Below, piece by piece: positions 1-10,782 of a DNA stretch of 64,000 nucleotides; position 1 is the first letter of the stretch, and each line of letters opens with the position of its first letter. Location: assembly GCF_963169125.1 (NCBI RefSeq), contig NC_084800.1, positions 148,362,397 through 148,426,396 on the forward strand, written 5' to 3'. A program made the translations under genes and the position numbers. This DNA is from Humulus lupulus (Eukaryota; Streptophyta; Magnoliopsida; Rosales; Cannabaceae). The notes below the pieces were generated by a model. That model saw only the letters and a list, made by a program, of their open reading frames with translations. It did not search any database and had not been told where the DNA came from.

Positions 1-639
1 TTAGTACAGATTAAATTTCCTGGATGATTGTTGAGCTAAGCCTCTAAATCACTCCTTCAATCCACTGAATTCCAACTGAATTCCTCTAAAATTTTAAGCG
101 TTTTTCCTTGAGAGAGAAGAGAGAGAAAAGGGCTGAGAAAAAGAGTCGGTCTTATTATGTTCTACTATTTTCTAATGCTCCTTAAGTCTATCCTTAGGTA
201 ATTAAGCTAACCCCAAAGCTCAGGGTACCGGAAACGTCCCTGAGGGAAAAATAGTAAAATTCCCCAATATTCCCACCTAGACTTCCTAACCTCAAATATA
301 TCTCCAATTACTTATTTTCATAACCTGGTAATCTAAATAACCACCCGGCACCTGAAATATCCCTTGACTTGTCCAAAGTCAAGCATTAAGTCCCGTTGTG
401 ACTTTCCTGCTATCTAGCTCCCTAGGATCACCTCAAGTCGCCCGCTGCAGATTTACCCACATAATAATGGGGTTCTCACAAGTATAACATTTAATCACAT
501 TTATATCCCTATAATCATACAAGCATGCTTATCATGTAATCATGCATTAAATTAATAAAATTCACACATAAACCAATTATGCCCTCCTGACACACTAATC
601 AAGGCCCTTAAGCCATATTAGTGATTTTGGGTGGTTACA
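1..639 (-). mobile_element. Ty3/gypsy LTR (3' LTR of minus-strand element), cut by window edge
   Basis: On the minus strand the LTR opens with TGTAACCACCC, directly downstream of a polypurine tract and the end of an integrase/chromodomain-like frame, so it is the 3' LTR. It runs off the left end of the window. Positions from about 200 onward are nearly identical to the LTR piece at 6062-6497, including the block around 'ctcagggtaccggaaacg', so both belong to one family. It has no coding content. The opposite LTR boundary cannot be seen. Confidence 0.85.
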
Positions 640-653
640 ACTATCCCCTCCTA
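640..653 (-). other. polypurine tract (plus-strand primer site) of gypsy element
   Basis: The minus strand reads AGGAGGGGATAGT immediately before the LTR start TGTAAC. A purine run abutting the 3' LTR is where second-strand synthesis is primed in LTR retrotransposons. The same tract is found beside the LTRs at 6498 and 21101. Confidence 0.8.
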
Positions 654-675
654 CTGAGAATTTCGTCCTCGAAAT

Positions 676-2029
676 TTATCTGAATAGCTTGGGATACTGA
701 TCCCGCATCGCTGTCTCTAACTCCTAGGTCGCTTCCTCGACCCTGCTATTTCTCCACAACACTTTCACTAACGGAATTGTCTTATTCTGTAAGACTTTGT
801 CCTTCTGATCCAGAATCTGAACTGGTCCATCTTCATGGGACAAGTCTGTCTGTAACTCTAAGTCCTCATACTTCAGCACATGTGTCATATCAAAAAAATA
901 CTTTCGCAACATGGAGACATGGAACACCTCATGAACTCCTGACAGCGATGGTGGCAAGGCCAACTTATAAGCCACCTGTCCAATCCTTTCTAGAATCTCG
1001 AAAGGTCCAACAAACAGAGGGCTCAACTTGCTCTTTTCCCCAAATCTCCTCACCCCTCTCAGTGGTGAAACTCGCAGAAACACGTGGTCCCCAACTTGGA
1101 ACTCCACGTCCTTACGGTTAGGATCAGCGTAGCTTTTCTGTCTACTCTGCGAAGCAAGCTTTCTGGCTCAAATCTTCTCAATAGCGTCATTGGTCTTCTG
1201 AACCATGTCTGACACCAAATACCTTCTCTCACCCATCTCATCCCAATGAATGGGTGATCTGCACTTCCTTCCATATAACATCTCGTAAGGAGCCACTCCA
1301 ATCGTGGACTGATAACTGTTGTTATATGAAATTTTGATCAACGGAAGATACTTACTCCAAGATCCCTTGAAGTGAATCACACATGCCCTAAGCATGTCCT
1401 CCAATACCTGAATCGCCCTCTCAGACTATCCATTAGTCTGAGGATGAAAAGCTATGCTAAATTTCAACTGAGTCCCCATGGCTCTCTGCAGAGCTCCCCA
1501 AAACTTGGAGGTAAAGATAGGGTCTCGATCAAATACAATAGGCTTTGGAACCCCATGGAGAAGAACTATCTCCCTCACATACAACTCTACATACTGTTCC
1601 ACTGAGTACGTCGACTTCACTGGAAAAAAATGAGTTGACTTTGTGTACCTGTCCACTATCACCCACACCGAGTCCCAAAGGCCCACAGTCCTGGGTAGTC
1701 CTCCCACAAAATCCATCGTGATGTCCTCCCACTTCCACTCTGGGATACCTAAAGGCTGAAGCAATCTCGCTGGTCGCTGATGCTCAGCCTTTACCTGCTG
1801 ACATGTCAAACATCTAGCCACATACTCTATCACATCCTTCTTCATCCCAGGCCACCAATATAATGTCCATAGATCCTGATACATCTTTGTGGTACCCGGA
1901 TGAAGTGAGTATGGCGTAATGTGAGACTCATCCAATATCTCTTGTCTGATCCCCTCATCTGCCGGAATACAAATCCGTTCCTGATATCGAAGCAAACCTG
2001 TCTCAGAAATAGAATAATCCTCAGAAATA
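676..2029 (-). pseudogene. gypsy integrase with chromodomain-like C-terminus, decayed
   Basis: Read on the minus strand, this is the integrase end of a chromovirus-type pol: an HHCC zinc-binding region (LHPGTTKMYQDL, then CLTCQQVKAEHQRPA), an rve core with Asp in DITMDFVGG and in FDRDPIFTSKFW, the Glu in SERAIQ, then the GDHVFLRVSP to HVSMLRKY tail and a chromodomain-like end finishing near 676. Three in-frame stops break it: TAG at 1426-1428 between the catalytic Asp and Glu, TGA at 1168-1170, and TAG at 724-726 where the family usually has Trp. All three fit C-to-T changes on one strand. The N-terminus (RT, RNase H) is absent because copia sequence begins at about 2030. Confidence 0.88.
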
Positions 2030-3278
2030 CATAAGACTTCCAACTGCAGATGCATAGGGAATCTGTTTCATCTCTTCTTCCTCGTGAGGAGTCTGTGGAG
2101 AATGCTTCTTAGAAAGATAAACTCCATGTCGGGATGGCAACAGTCCCTTCTTCGAGTTTTTCATAGAGAAACGTTCATGTACCTTATCTATGTACGCTTC
2201 TTGAGATAGCGCCAACATCTTGTTCTTCCTGTCCCGAATGATCTGGATGCCGAGAACGTAACTAGCTTCACCCAAATCTTTCATCTGAAATTTGGTCCCG
2301 AGCCAGTTCTTTATGTCTGATAATTTCTTGACATTGTTGCCAATTAGTAAAATAGCATCTACATAAAGTACCAAGAACACTTTCACATCATTTTCCCTTA
2401 GTTGGTAAACACAAGGTTCATCGACGTTTTGCTCAAAACCATAGGACTTAATTATTTCATTAAACCTTAAGTTCCAGGAGCGTGAAGCTTGTTTAAGACC
2501 ATAGATGGACCTATTGAGCTTGCATACTTTCTTTTCCTCTCCAGCTACTACAAATTCTTCAGGTTGATCCATATAAATGGTCTCATCAAGAAAGCCATTT
2601 AGAAATGCTGTCTTGACGTCCATTTTCCAAATCTCATAATCAAGAGCTGCAGCTATGGATAAAAGTATGCGAATGGATTTTAACATGGCCACTGGAGAGA
2701 AAGTTTCCTCATAGTCAACTCCCTCTCTTTGGGTATAACCCTTTGCCACAAGTCGAGCCTTATATGTCTCAACATTTCCATCAGCTCCTACTTTCTTCTT
2801 GTAGATCCACTTGCATCCAATGGGCCTAATGTCCATCGGCGCTTCTACAAGAATTTGAGTACATGGACTCCATTTCCTGGTTCATGGCTTCGAGCCAGAA
2901 ATCCTTTTCAGAACTAACCATTGCCAGTTTAAAGGATAATGGATCATCATCACGAGTGTCAGTTACTACCATATTGGTTTCACCATCCATCCCGTAGCAT
3001 TCCGGGTTCCGAGAAACCGTCCCACTACTACGAGGCACCGTAACTGTCTGACTTGGACCAACTGTCTGTTATTCTTCAATGTTCTTGTTGATTTGCATTG
3101 GTATGGGTTGAACATTTCCTGCTGATTGCATTTCTTCCAATAGTATTTTACTCCGAGGTTTGAAGTTTTTCATGTAGTCGTTTTCTAGAAAAGTAGCGTT
3201 TGTGGAAACAAACACTTTCTTGTCAACTGGACTATAAAACAGACCACCCCGAGTACCTTTAGGATAGCCTACAAACAA
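2030..3278 (-). pseudogene. copia reverse transcriptase (RT), inactive
   Basis: The core shows GCKWIYKKK, ARLVAKGYTQ, MDVKTAFLNG (first catalytic Asp present) and LNRSIYGLKQASRSW. The usual YVDD box reads LYVDAILLIG: the second Asp codon at 2354-2356 is GCT (Ala), which should abolish polymerisation. The linker upstream (2826-3278) is in another frame. Compared with the second copia copy, about 11 bases are missing near 2851, which explains the frameshift just before the RT start. A TAA at 3069-3071 ends the preceding segment. The RNase H domain is missing after 2030. Confidence 0.85.
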
Positions 3279-3279
3279 G

Positions 3280-3941
3280 CAAACCTTAGTTCGTGATTCT
3301 AGCTTTCCTTCCTTTTTCCTCAGGACATGAGCAGGACACCCCCAAATTCTATAATGGCGTAGACTAGGTTCACGTCCATTCCATAGTTCTAGAGGCGTTT
3401 TGGAGATAGCCTTAGACGGTACAACATTTAAAATGTCGTTAGCGGTCTGAATGGCATACCCCTAGAAAGACGGTGATAGACTTGAATAATTAATCATTGA
3501 CCTCACCATTTCTAACAACGTTCGGTTCCGACGCTCAGCAACACCATTTTGTTACGGAGTTCCTGGGCTAGTGAGTTGAGATAGAATCCCACATTCAGTA
3601 AGATGATCTTGGAACTGATTATCCAAATATTTTCCACCCCTATCAGATCTCAAGATTTTTAAAGTTTTACCTAACTGGTTTTGGGCCATTGCTAAAAATT
3701 CTTTAAACTTGTCAAAAGTTTCAGATTTTCTTTGCATTAGGTAAAGACATGAATATCGAGAATAATCGTCAATGAAAGTGACGAAATATTCATTACCACC
3801 TCTTGCCTGAACATTAATCGGTCCACAGACATCAGTATGAACGAGCCCTAGGGGTACTTTGGCCCTTTCTCCTTTTGCAGAGAATGGACGCTTGGTCATT
3901 TTACCTTCTAGACAAGATTCGCAGATAGATAAGTCACCCAT
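3280..3941 (-). pseudogene. copia integrase, decayed
   Basis: The minus strand shows the HTDVCGP and DDYSRY Asp motifs, LRSDRGGKYLDNQF, and beyond a stop the GVAERRNRT block with the catalytic Glu. Breaks are a TAA at 3552-3554 just after SPGTP and a TAG at 3462-3464 where related elements carry Trp in the SFWG motif. The zinc-binding CESCLEGKMTKRPF sits at the start. The frame is separated from gag-protease by a TAG at 3954-3956. Confidence 0.85.
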
Positions 3942-3953
3942 TGTGAGTTCCTT

Positions 3954-5378
3954 CTAAGGCCCAGCCTTTATAAGTCTTTTAATCTTATCATAGCTAATAT
4001 GACCAAGGCGAAGATGCCAAAGGTATGTCATGTGATCATTATCGATCTTCTGTCGTTTGGCAGTCCTAGGATTAACTACCTTAAACAATTCATTGTGAAG
4101 CGCGAGTGATTCATTAGGTCGCAAAATATACAAACCATTTTCCATACATCTAACACACAATTCACATCCATTAAATGAAATAGATATATTAAAACTTGTG
4201 AAAGTAACAACAAATCGTTGTTGATGTAATAAAGAAACTGAAACTAAATTCCTACTAAAGTTTGGAATAAAATAAACATCATCCAACAACATAAATTTAT
4301 TTCCAAAATTTAAACGGGATTGTCCTTTCGCTTTGACCTCCACGAATTCACCATTTCCAACTCTAAGTTTTAACTCGCCCTCCTTCACCGTTTTCCAGTT
4401 GCTAAGTAGCTGCAAAGAAATACACACATAATTAGTGGATCCTGAATCAACTATCCAAACAGAAGAATCATCCTCTAAAACACATGCATCCAAGACTAAT
4501 AAATTATTATTACCTTGGGTTCCAGTTGCCTTGAGGGCGGGGAAATTACGCTTCCAATGCCCCTCCTCCTTGCAATGGAAACATTGTCCTTTAGCCTTCT
4601 TGCTAGTTTGCTTTGCTCCAACAGGCTTTTCAGTTGCCAGTGCCTTTCCAGCTGCTTGCTTCATAGCTTTCTTTTTGTCCTTCCTTGCCTTTCTCTTCTT
4701 GCTCTTCAAGGAAGAGGCTAGGTTAGTCTCACCCTGAGCACCCATGGTAGTAGCAGCCTTCTTCTCAAGTCCTTTACTCGATCCACCATTTATTCCTTCA
4801 TACATCTGGAGCTCTTTCAATAACTGAGTCATTCCATAGTCCAACTTGTTAAGAAAATAGTTCGTGGTGAACGTAAGGAAACTAGGTGCAAGGCTGTTGA
4901 GAATGATTCCAACTTGAGTCTTCTCATCTACTGTTGCTCCATGCAACTCAGCTTCTTGGAAGTAGTTTGTCATCTTAATAAAATGATCACGAACATGTTG
5001 GCCAGGTGCCATCCTACAATTCACATACTTCTTGGTAGCCTTGAAAATAGCTTGCGCTGACTTGTGCCCAAACATTTCTTGGAGTTGCTCCATGATGTCG
5101 TAAGCAGTTTCGATATCTTCCATCTTAGTCCTTAGCATTTCTGACATGCTGGCGAGCATGTAGGCCTTGGCCTTGTTGTTGGCAGCAGTCCAACGATCAT
5201 ACTTCTCCCTCACTGCCTTCGAGGCGTTCTCTCCAGGAAAGTCAGGTTCAGCTTCAGTCATCACGAATTTTGAGTTGTCGCCGATCAACACTATGTTGAT
5301 ATTAGATTTCCATTTCATGAAGTTCTCGCCGATTTACAACTCCTTGGACAGAAGAGAGATAATGGGGTTGGAGGCCAT
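3954..5378 (-). pseudogene. copia gag and aspartic protease, decayed
   Basis: The likely native start is the ATG at 5378-5376 (MASNPIISLLSKEL), but an in-frame TAA at 5336-5334 cuts it after 14 codons; the long frame resumes at MKWKSNINIVL. Following domains are the copia gag helical region (MLASMSEMLRTKMEDIETAYDIMEQL begins near residue 50; only the start is quoted as MLASMSEMLR), a Lys-rich stretch, a CCHC zinc knuckle reading CFHCKEEGHWKRNF in which the last Cys is Phe, the protease motif VDSGSTN (intact), and the pre-integrase motif LWHLRLGHIS. It is tightly followed by integrase, as usual for copia polyproteins. Confidence 0.88.
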
Positions 5379-6061
5379 AGAGCTACAATTATCAATAAAG
5401 GAGAAATCAACACATTGTTCGACAAACATTCATTCATACAAGTTTCAGAAATAGCATAACATATAAACAATGTTTAAAGATAAGTAAATACTAAAAACTT
5501 ATCTTTCTATTTCTTAGGTTTTTCACTAGCCATGAACCTATGTGTCCCAGTAGGCGAGAGTCACAAATATTCACTTAGTCAAATAGAGAAACAAATCAAT
5601 TAATAAAACGTCCCAGACTTTTATTAATAACATATCCATTCGATCAAAGTAACAAAAACACATGTGTCCCGGTAGGCGAGAGTCACAAATATTTCTTACT
5701 TTATGAGTTTGACCCACGATTTTGATTATTATAGACTTAATTCCTATAGTCACCGTAGGGATGAGTATATAGAAGGTCCATCTATAACCATCTATCCTAA
5801 AAAATTTAACCATGTTAAGAGTCTAGTGAACACCTTCCGTAGGGAGACGAAATCAAAGCGCCATTAGGCCCCACTAAACCCTAACCTCGTTAAATCAACA
5901 GTAGAGATCGAATTCAAAATTTAAAAAACTCATTATTTAAATTTTCTCGATTTAGTATTTTATTCTTTTGAAAATTACCAACTTAGGTTTGCCAAATTAT
6001 TAAAATAATCAATAAACCATAGTTTATAATTTTCCCATTAATTCTAACAACCATAGTTTAT
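5379..6061 (-). other. copia 5' leader-like region with a 31-bp duplicated block
   Basis: This AT-rich DNA lies upstream of the copia gag start. A block containing tgtgtcccRgtaggcgagag occurs at 5541-5571 and again at 5663-5693, about 122 bases apart. No primer site or LTR end was recognised. It could be the 5' untranslated leader or part of a worn LTR. It ends where gypsy LTR sequence (aagctaacccc) begins. Confidence 0.4.
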
Positions 6062-6530
6062 AAGCTAACCCCAAAGCTCGGGGTACCGGAAACGTCCCTG
6101 AGAGCAAAATAGTAAAATTCCCCAATATTCCCACCTAGACTTCCTAACCTCATATATATCTCCAATTATTTATTTTCATAACCTGGTAATCTAAATAACC
6201 ACCCGCCACCTGAAATATCCCTTGACTTGTCCAAAGTCAAGCATTAAGCCACGTTGTGACTTTCCGGCTATCTAGCTCCCTAGGATCGCCTCAAGTCGCC
6301 CGCTGCAGATTTACCCACATAATAATGGGGTTCTCACAAGCATAACATTTTATCACATTTATATCATTATAATCATACAAACATGCTTATCATGTAATCA
6401 TCCATTAAATTAATAAAATTCACACATAAACCAATTATGCCTTCCTGGCACACTAATCAAGGCCCTTAAGCCATATTAATGATTTTGGGTCGTTACAACT
6501 ATCCCCTCCTCGAAATTTACCTGAATAAAG
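6062..6530 (-). mobile_element. gypsy 3' LTR fragment with polypurine tract, second copy
   Basis: Minus-strand LTR start TGTAACGACCC at 6497, preceded by the tract at 6498-6511 and about 20 bases of the internal 3' end (aatttcgagg). It matches the LTR at 1-639 almost base for base but is cut at 6062, where copia leader sequence takes over. Both copies carry a polypurine tract on the same side, so they are two 3' ends and not a 5'/3' pair of one element. Confidence 0.85.
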
Positions 6531-6659
6531 GACGTGCATTCATGAAAGAATATGGAATTTTGTAATAATTATTAATTAGTGAATAATAATTAAGATATTC
6601 AATTATAAGAAAAATACACTTTTATTACTTTCCAAAATAAATTGTCTATACATGTGCTT

Positions 6660-6791
6660 TTAAGGAACAAACCCTAAAACATGTTCTTCAAGAAATCCAT
6701 TGAGGAAAGGATTATTTATGTCCATTTGTATGATTTCCCAACTATTAGCTATTGCAATATCGAGAATAATTGAGTTGTGCAGGCCTTTATG
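6660..6791 (-). pseudogene. copia reverse transcriptase scrap
   Basis: A short minus-strand frame contains WEIIQMDINNPFLNGFLEE, resembling the copia RT segment with the first catalytic Asp (QMDVNNAFLNG type). Nothing recognisable flanks it upstream, and it is cut off at a CACTA-like terminus. It differs in sequence from copia elements 1 and 2 of this window. It is too short for a lineage call. Confidence 0.6.
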
Positions 6792-6830
6792 CACTACAAG
6801 AAATGTTATTTTTCGTGGCGCTTTTTGTGA
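6792..6830 (+). mobile_element. CACTA (En/Spm-type) terminus, one end only
   Basis: CACTACAAGAAATG is the typical start of plant CACTA transposons (CACTACAAGAAA). It sits exactly where the copia RT scrap stops, as expected for an insertion edge. I looked for the opposite end (CTTGTAGTG) in the following kilobases and did not find it, so the element may be truncated or may be a chance match. Confidence 0.4.
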
Positions 6831-9587
6831 GAAGCACTGAGGAGAACGGTTATTGCCAACCCATTTCACGGTGGCACACCGGGAAAAATGACTTGAATTT
6901 TGAGTCTATTCCATATTTTTCCAACATTATTATGCACCAGTGAAGGACACAATTCTCGATTCTTTACATTGTTCGATGCCAGGAAATTTTTTTCGAGAAA
7001 TCTCGACAATCTAGGTCAAAATTGGTTCAAGTTTTCACTTGCGCAGTTGATGTCACTGGAGAAAATATATGGAAGCGACGAGAAAGGGAAATATGACATC
7101 ATTTTAATTTAGAGTTTCTTAACCTATTTTGCTAACACATTTTTATCTTTCTTTGAAGTTTTAAACGCTTCGAGATATGTTTGCTCTTTCAATGCCCACG
7201 ACATTGCCCATTTCTTTTTCCTCGCATTTTAATTCTTAGTGTTTTTTCCCTTTTCCACTCCATGTAACTATCCGAGATTCTAAACAGTTGATCCACTGGG
7301 AAAAAACATTGTTACCTAAAGGTTTATTCACTCTTAACAGTCGATTCTTGTAAGCAAGGCCATTAAAAATTTAAATTTACTTTCAGAATTTTTATTAAAT
7401 CGTTTACATCACAAACTGTGCCTAAAGCAGATAAATAAATATGAGATCTCAGTATGTAAAACCTCAATGTAGTTGGTAATGGTGATAACAAAGTACTTGG
7501 CCGTATGGCCTTCTTGACCCATTTGAAAATATGTAACATTATTAAAAAATGACATAAGTCATAAAGTGGAAAACCTCTAGAAACCCCACCCACACTACAG
7601 GTTAGTGTATCACCATATGCATGTTTGGAAGAAATTCTCTCCAACCAATCAACGACGAGGACTTATGCCTTGTTCTTACCTTCACACATAAAGTAACTGA
7701 TGAGCTATAACACCCAATAATGAAGCAAAAACATACATGTAAACATAACCCTAGTATAACGTAATCATAGAAGTTGCCAACATATCCTTTTGGAAAAACA
7801 TCCATGTATAAATAGTCTAATAAATATAACATCATAACATGACATATTCTTCGCAAATAATATAACATCATAACATCATAATAAATATAACTTCATAAAA
7901 TACCAGTACTTGTAACCATGACATATTCTTAAAGTTGGCAGATTCAGTAAAACATAATATGTTTCTCTGCCCAACACTGCAACATATATATCGCATAGTT
8001 GATGTCCCTGTGATCCTATCATAACAAAACATAAGAATCATATCCTATCATAACATATCATAGCATAAAGAGGAGATCATCCTGAAGTCCTCCGCAGTCA
8101 GTGGTATGACCACTGCTCACACTACGTAGTAAACTCTGTGTACTCCACGATGATTTCCCTATAAATTGAGCTTACCAAATTGCAGTTTCATGGTCACTCA
8201 CAACTACAGAACCATACCGTACATAGCATAACATTTGTATCCATAACATATCATGCATCTAGAGAATTTAAAAATCATAAGTAAACCATATAAAATATAT
8301 AAAGATCAATAAATTTTTTTAGCATCATGCATGGCATACAAAGCATATAGGTTTCACTTATCCTAAGTTACTCTTGGTACAAAACATTCTTACCTCGAGT
8401 CCTAGCTTGCTTTTCTTTTTATGAGTGAGATCGCTTCTAGGTCCTATGAATCCGAAAAGGATGCAAAAACTTAACTTATAATCATACTACGTCTTATATG
8501 AAAAGAATTTAAATGACAATTTTATCTCAAAATGCTATTCCCAAAATTTGGCCCTAACTTGAGCCCTCGAGGAAAAATGATCATAATAACGCTCTTGTAA
8601 ACCCGAATCAAGCTAAAAAAATTATTATCCTGAATAATAATTTATTCTTTATCTATGCCTGGAATCTCGAGACTAAACTCCAAGTATTATCAAGTTATGG
8701 ATTCCCAAGCCCTGAGTCCAAATATCGAGCCCTAACATCATTCGAGCTCTACACGTAAATCATATCATAACTTAAATTTTTTGGTATTTTCTAAACCTTG
8801 AAAATACTTCCCAAGCCTTAAATCCAATACCTGATCCTTAATTATCATTTTTCTTACCCTCGAGCCTAATTCCCGAGTCATAAGCTCCTCTTGGTTATCA
8901 TACCTATTCAAAAATGTTGTCTAACCTTTCAAAATATAATCTCAAGCCTTAATTTCCAAAACCTAAGCCAAAACTAATATCTTGAGCCTTCGTAAATCCA
9001 GTGAGCCACATGCATGGCTCGGCCACACACTACTCTAAGGCTCTCTGAAGCTTTTCATACTCACGATCCTCATCGTCATCATCTCGGGATCATCGTGATC
9101 ATCATCATCCTTGTCATCATCATTGTCAGCACTACCAACACCACCATCACTTTGATGGAGATTACTTCCATACCGCCACCCATGGAGCTTCTAATTTCCA
9201 CGACCATGACCAAAGCCCAATGGCTAATGCTAAACCTTTAACTTTAGCCTAAACACTTGCACACAAGCACATTTGGGTGTTCATCACCCTGCTCGTGGCC
9301 TCCCATCACCATCACCGGCCTCCATGGCTCCATTAATGTTGGTCGACCTGGCATAAAATTTTAACTACCCACCATTTTCAATAACTACCCACTTTGGTGT
9401 TGGAAAACATTTCTCCGAGTGTGCAACAAGATACGATCTATGGCCTAGTTAATTACAATTTTTTTTTATATAAAACTATTTTATATATATGGTCATATTC
9501 CAATGACCCAAAGCTTTTTACCAAAAGTGAAGAATTTTTTTTAAAATTTATAACAATTTAAACTTCAAAGAGGTCTTGGAAAGTGTT
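6831..9587. other. unresolved AT-rich repetitive DNA, no gene seen
   Basis: No frame here resembles a known protein; the few open frames are short and AT-driven. From about 7690 the composition and phrases such as tcttacctcgagtcc (8390) recall the gypsy-type LTRs elsewhere in this window on the minus strand, so 7690-9340 may be a worn LTR. A CAT/ATC-rich low-complexity stretch lies at 9070-9160. The stretch 6831-7690 may be CACTA interior. Confidence 0.35.
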
Positions 9588-10611
9588 GATAGTAAGAACT
9601 CCTCAACTAAGTTAGATCAAGAACTTTTTGAATTGTAAAAGAAGTAAAATTAAACTGACTAAACATTAAACAAACTTCCTTATGATTACAAGAACACAGA
9701 ATGTAAATGCTAGAACTTTATAGTGAAAAATTGAGAGAATGTTGAGTATCTGTTTTCATTAGAAATAACTAGTTATAAAATTCTCCCAAAATCTCCCCCC
9801 CAAATCTCAGGTGTAGGGAGGTCATATTTATAGTAGAGCACTATTGGCTCACTGTAGATGGTGGTCCCTGGGAACACAACCCTGCATATGTGGCTCTTGC
9901 ACATGCCAAGGGTCTGCGGGTGTACCTCAACTATAGTACCCGGTTGTACCTCCACTATATTTTTAGTACTATTGTTAAAGCTGGTTGGGAAGGACCACGT
10001 TAGGTACCTTGCGCGTACGACCACTACTTTTTTGGCATGGAGATAGAGTCTGTCATCTATTGTTTTCAGGGCCGTACCTCCATACGTATTTCATACCTTG
10101 AGTAGACAAGGTTCACCACTTGTCCGTGCATCTCTCAGATGTATGTGCTCTTCTGGTCATGCGTAGGTTTCCATCCCCTCAATGCTTCCTATTCTCTTAC
10201 CCCTTATAGGATGAAGTCTTTTTAGGTCCTCATGAAAGCTAATACCCCAAGGAGAATGGAAGGTAAGATCCTCCCAAGGCCCGTGGCGCGAGGCTCCTGC
10301 ACACGAGATGGACCATGCGCGAGGCTCCTGGCGCAAGACATCCCAGTGCGAGGCCCCTGCGCGCAAGATGGAGCCATGGTGCATGAGGCTCCTACGCGTC
10401 AGACACTGTGGTGTGAGAGGCTCCTACGCGCGAGGCGCTCTGGTTCAAGGGGCTCTTGTGCGTGAGACACCGTGGTGCGAGGCCCCTGCGCTAGAGATGG
10501 AGCCGTGGTTTGAGAGGCTCTTGCGCATGAGACGCCGTGTTGCGAGGCCCCTGTGCGTGAGATGGAGTCGTGGTGCGCGAGGCTCCTGCTCGCGAGATGC
10601 CATGCTTTGTT
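9588..10611 (-). mobile_element. Tat-like gypsy LTR fragment with GC-rich tandem array
   Basis: The beginning (tgatagtaagaactcctcaac) parallels the LTR edge at 35323 (tgacgataagaactcgtcaa). A minus-strand TATA-like box lies at 9825-9832 in a context (agagcactattgg) matching 35513-35540. It ends at about 10611, where a different gypsy LTR begins. By analogy with the Tat element at 35 kb it is minus-oriented. No coding region adjoins it. Confidence 0.5.
10286..10604. repeat. GC-rich imperfect tandem array, about ten units of 28-34 bp
   Basis: Units follow the pattern gcgaggctcctgcgcg then agatggagcc/agacgccgtgg. About ten degenerate copies can be lined up. It is much more GC-rich than its surroundings. 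It occupies the same relative place in this LTR fragment as the 26/27-bp arrays do in the Tat LTR at 35.9-36.5 kb. Confidence 0.75.
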
Positions 10612-10782
10612 ATATGCAATTGATAGATATGCATATGTTATCTATTTCTTGTTGAGTTTTCTTGCTGGGATTCGGTTCACGGGTGCACTATTGTGTAGGT
10701 AAGGGCAAGGGAAAGGTTGACCAATCATGAGTATGTGGAACGTGCAGCGACAAGTACATGCCTACCTAGCTGCCACGACCAA

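Larger units (their letters stand above)
2030..6061 (-). mobile_element. Ty1/copia element 1, truncated, no LTRs kept
   Basis: Copia order gag-PR-IN-RT is read on the minus strand from 5378 down to 2030. The copy stops abruptly in the RNase H entry motif (ASAVGSLMY) and continues directly into gypsy integrase. Upstream of gag are about 680 bases of leader-like DNA, then a gypsy LTR fragment. Neither a copia LTR nor a methionine-tRNA primer site was found at either end. The protein is clearly related to the plus-strand copy at 26587-30098 but the two have different breaks. Confidence 0.85.

Noticed and set aside
777..1121. Plus-strand open frame opposite the gypsy integrase tail
   Set aside because: The minus-strand frame has clear integrase-tail motifs; this one is its complement.
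4435..4737. Plus-strand open frame of about 100 residues opposite copia gag
   Set aside because: It is the antisense shadow of the Lys-rich gag linker; its Leu/Phe-rich composition follows from that and there is no promoter or family resemblance.
9014..9241. Histidine/isoleucine-rich frame (CAT/ATC repeats)
   Set aside because: Low-complexity trinucleotide DNA without flanking gene structure.
10232..10655. Open frames through the GC-rich array
   Set aside because: They arise from repeat units with few stop codons; no protein family features and they run into LTR sequence.
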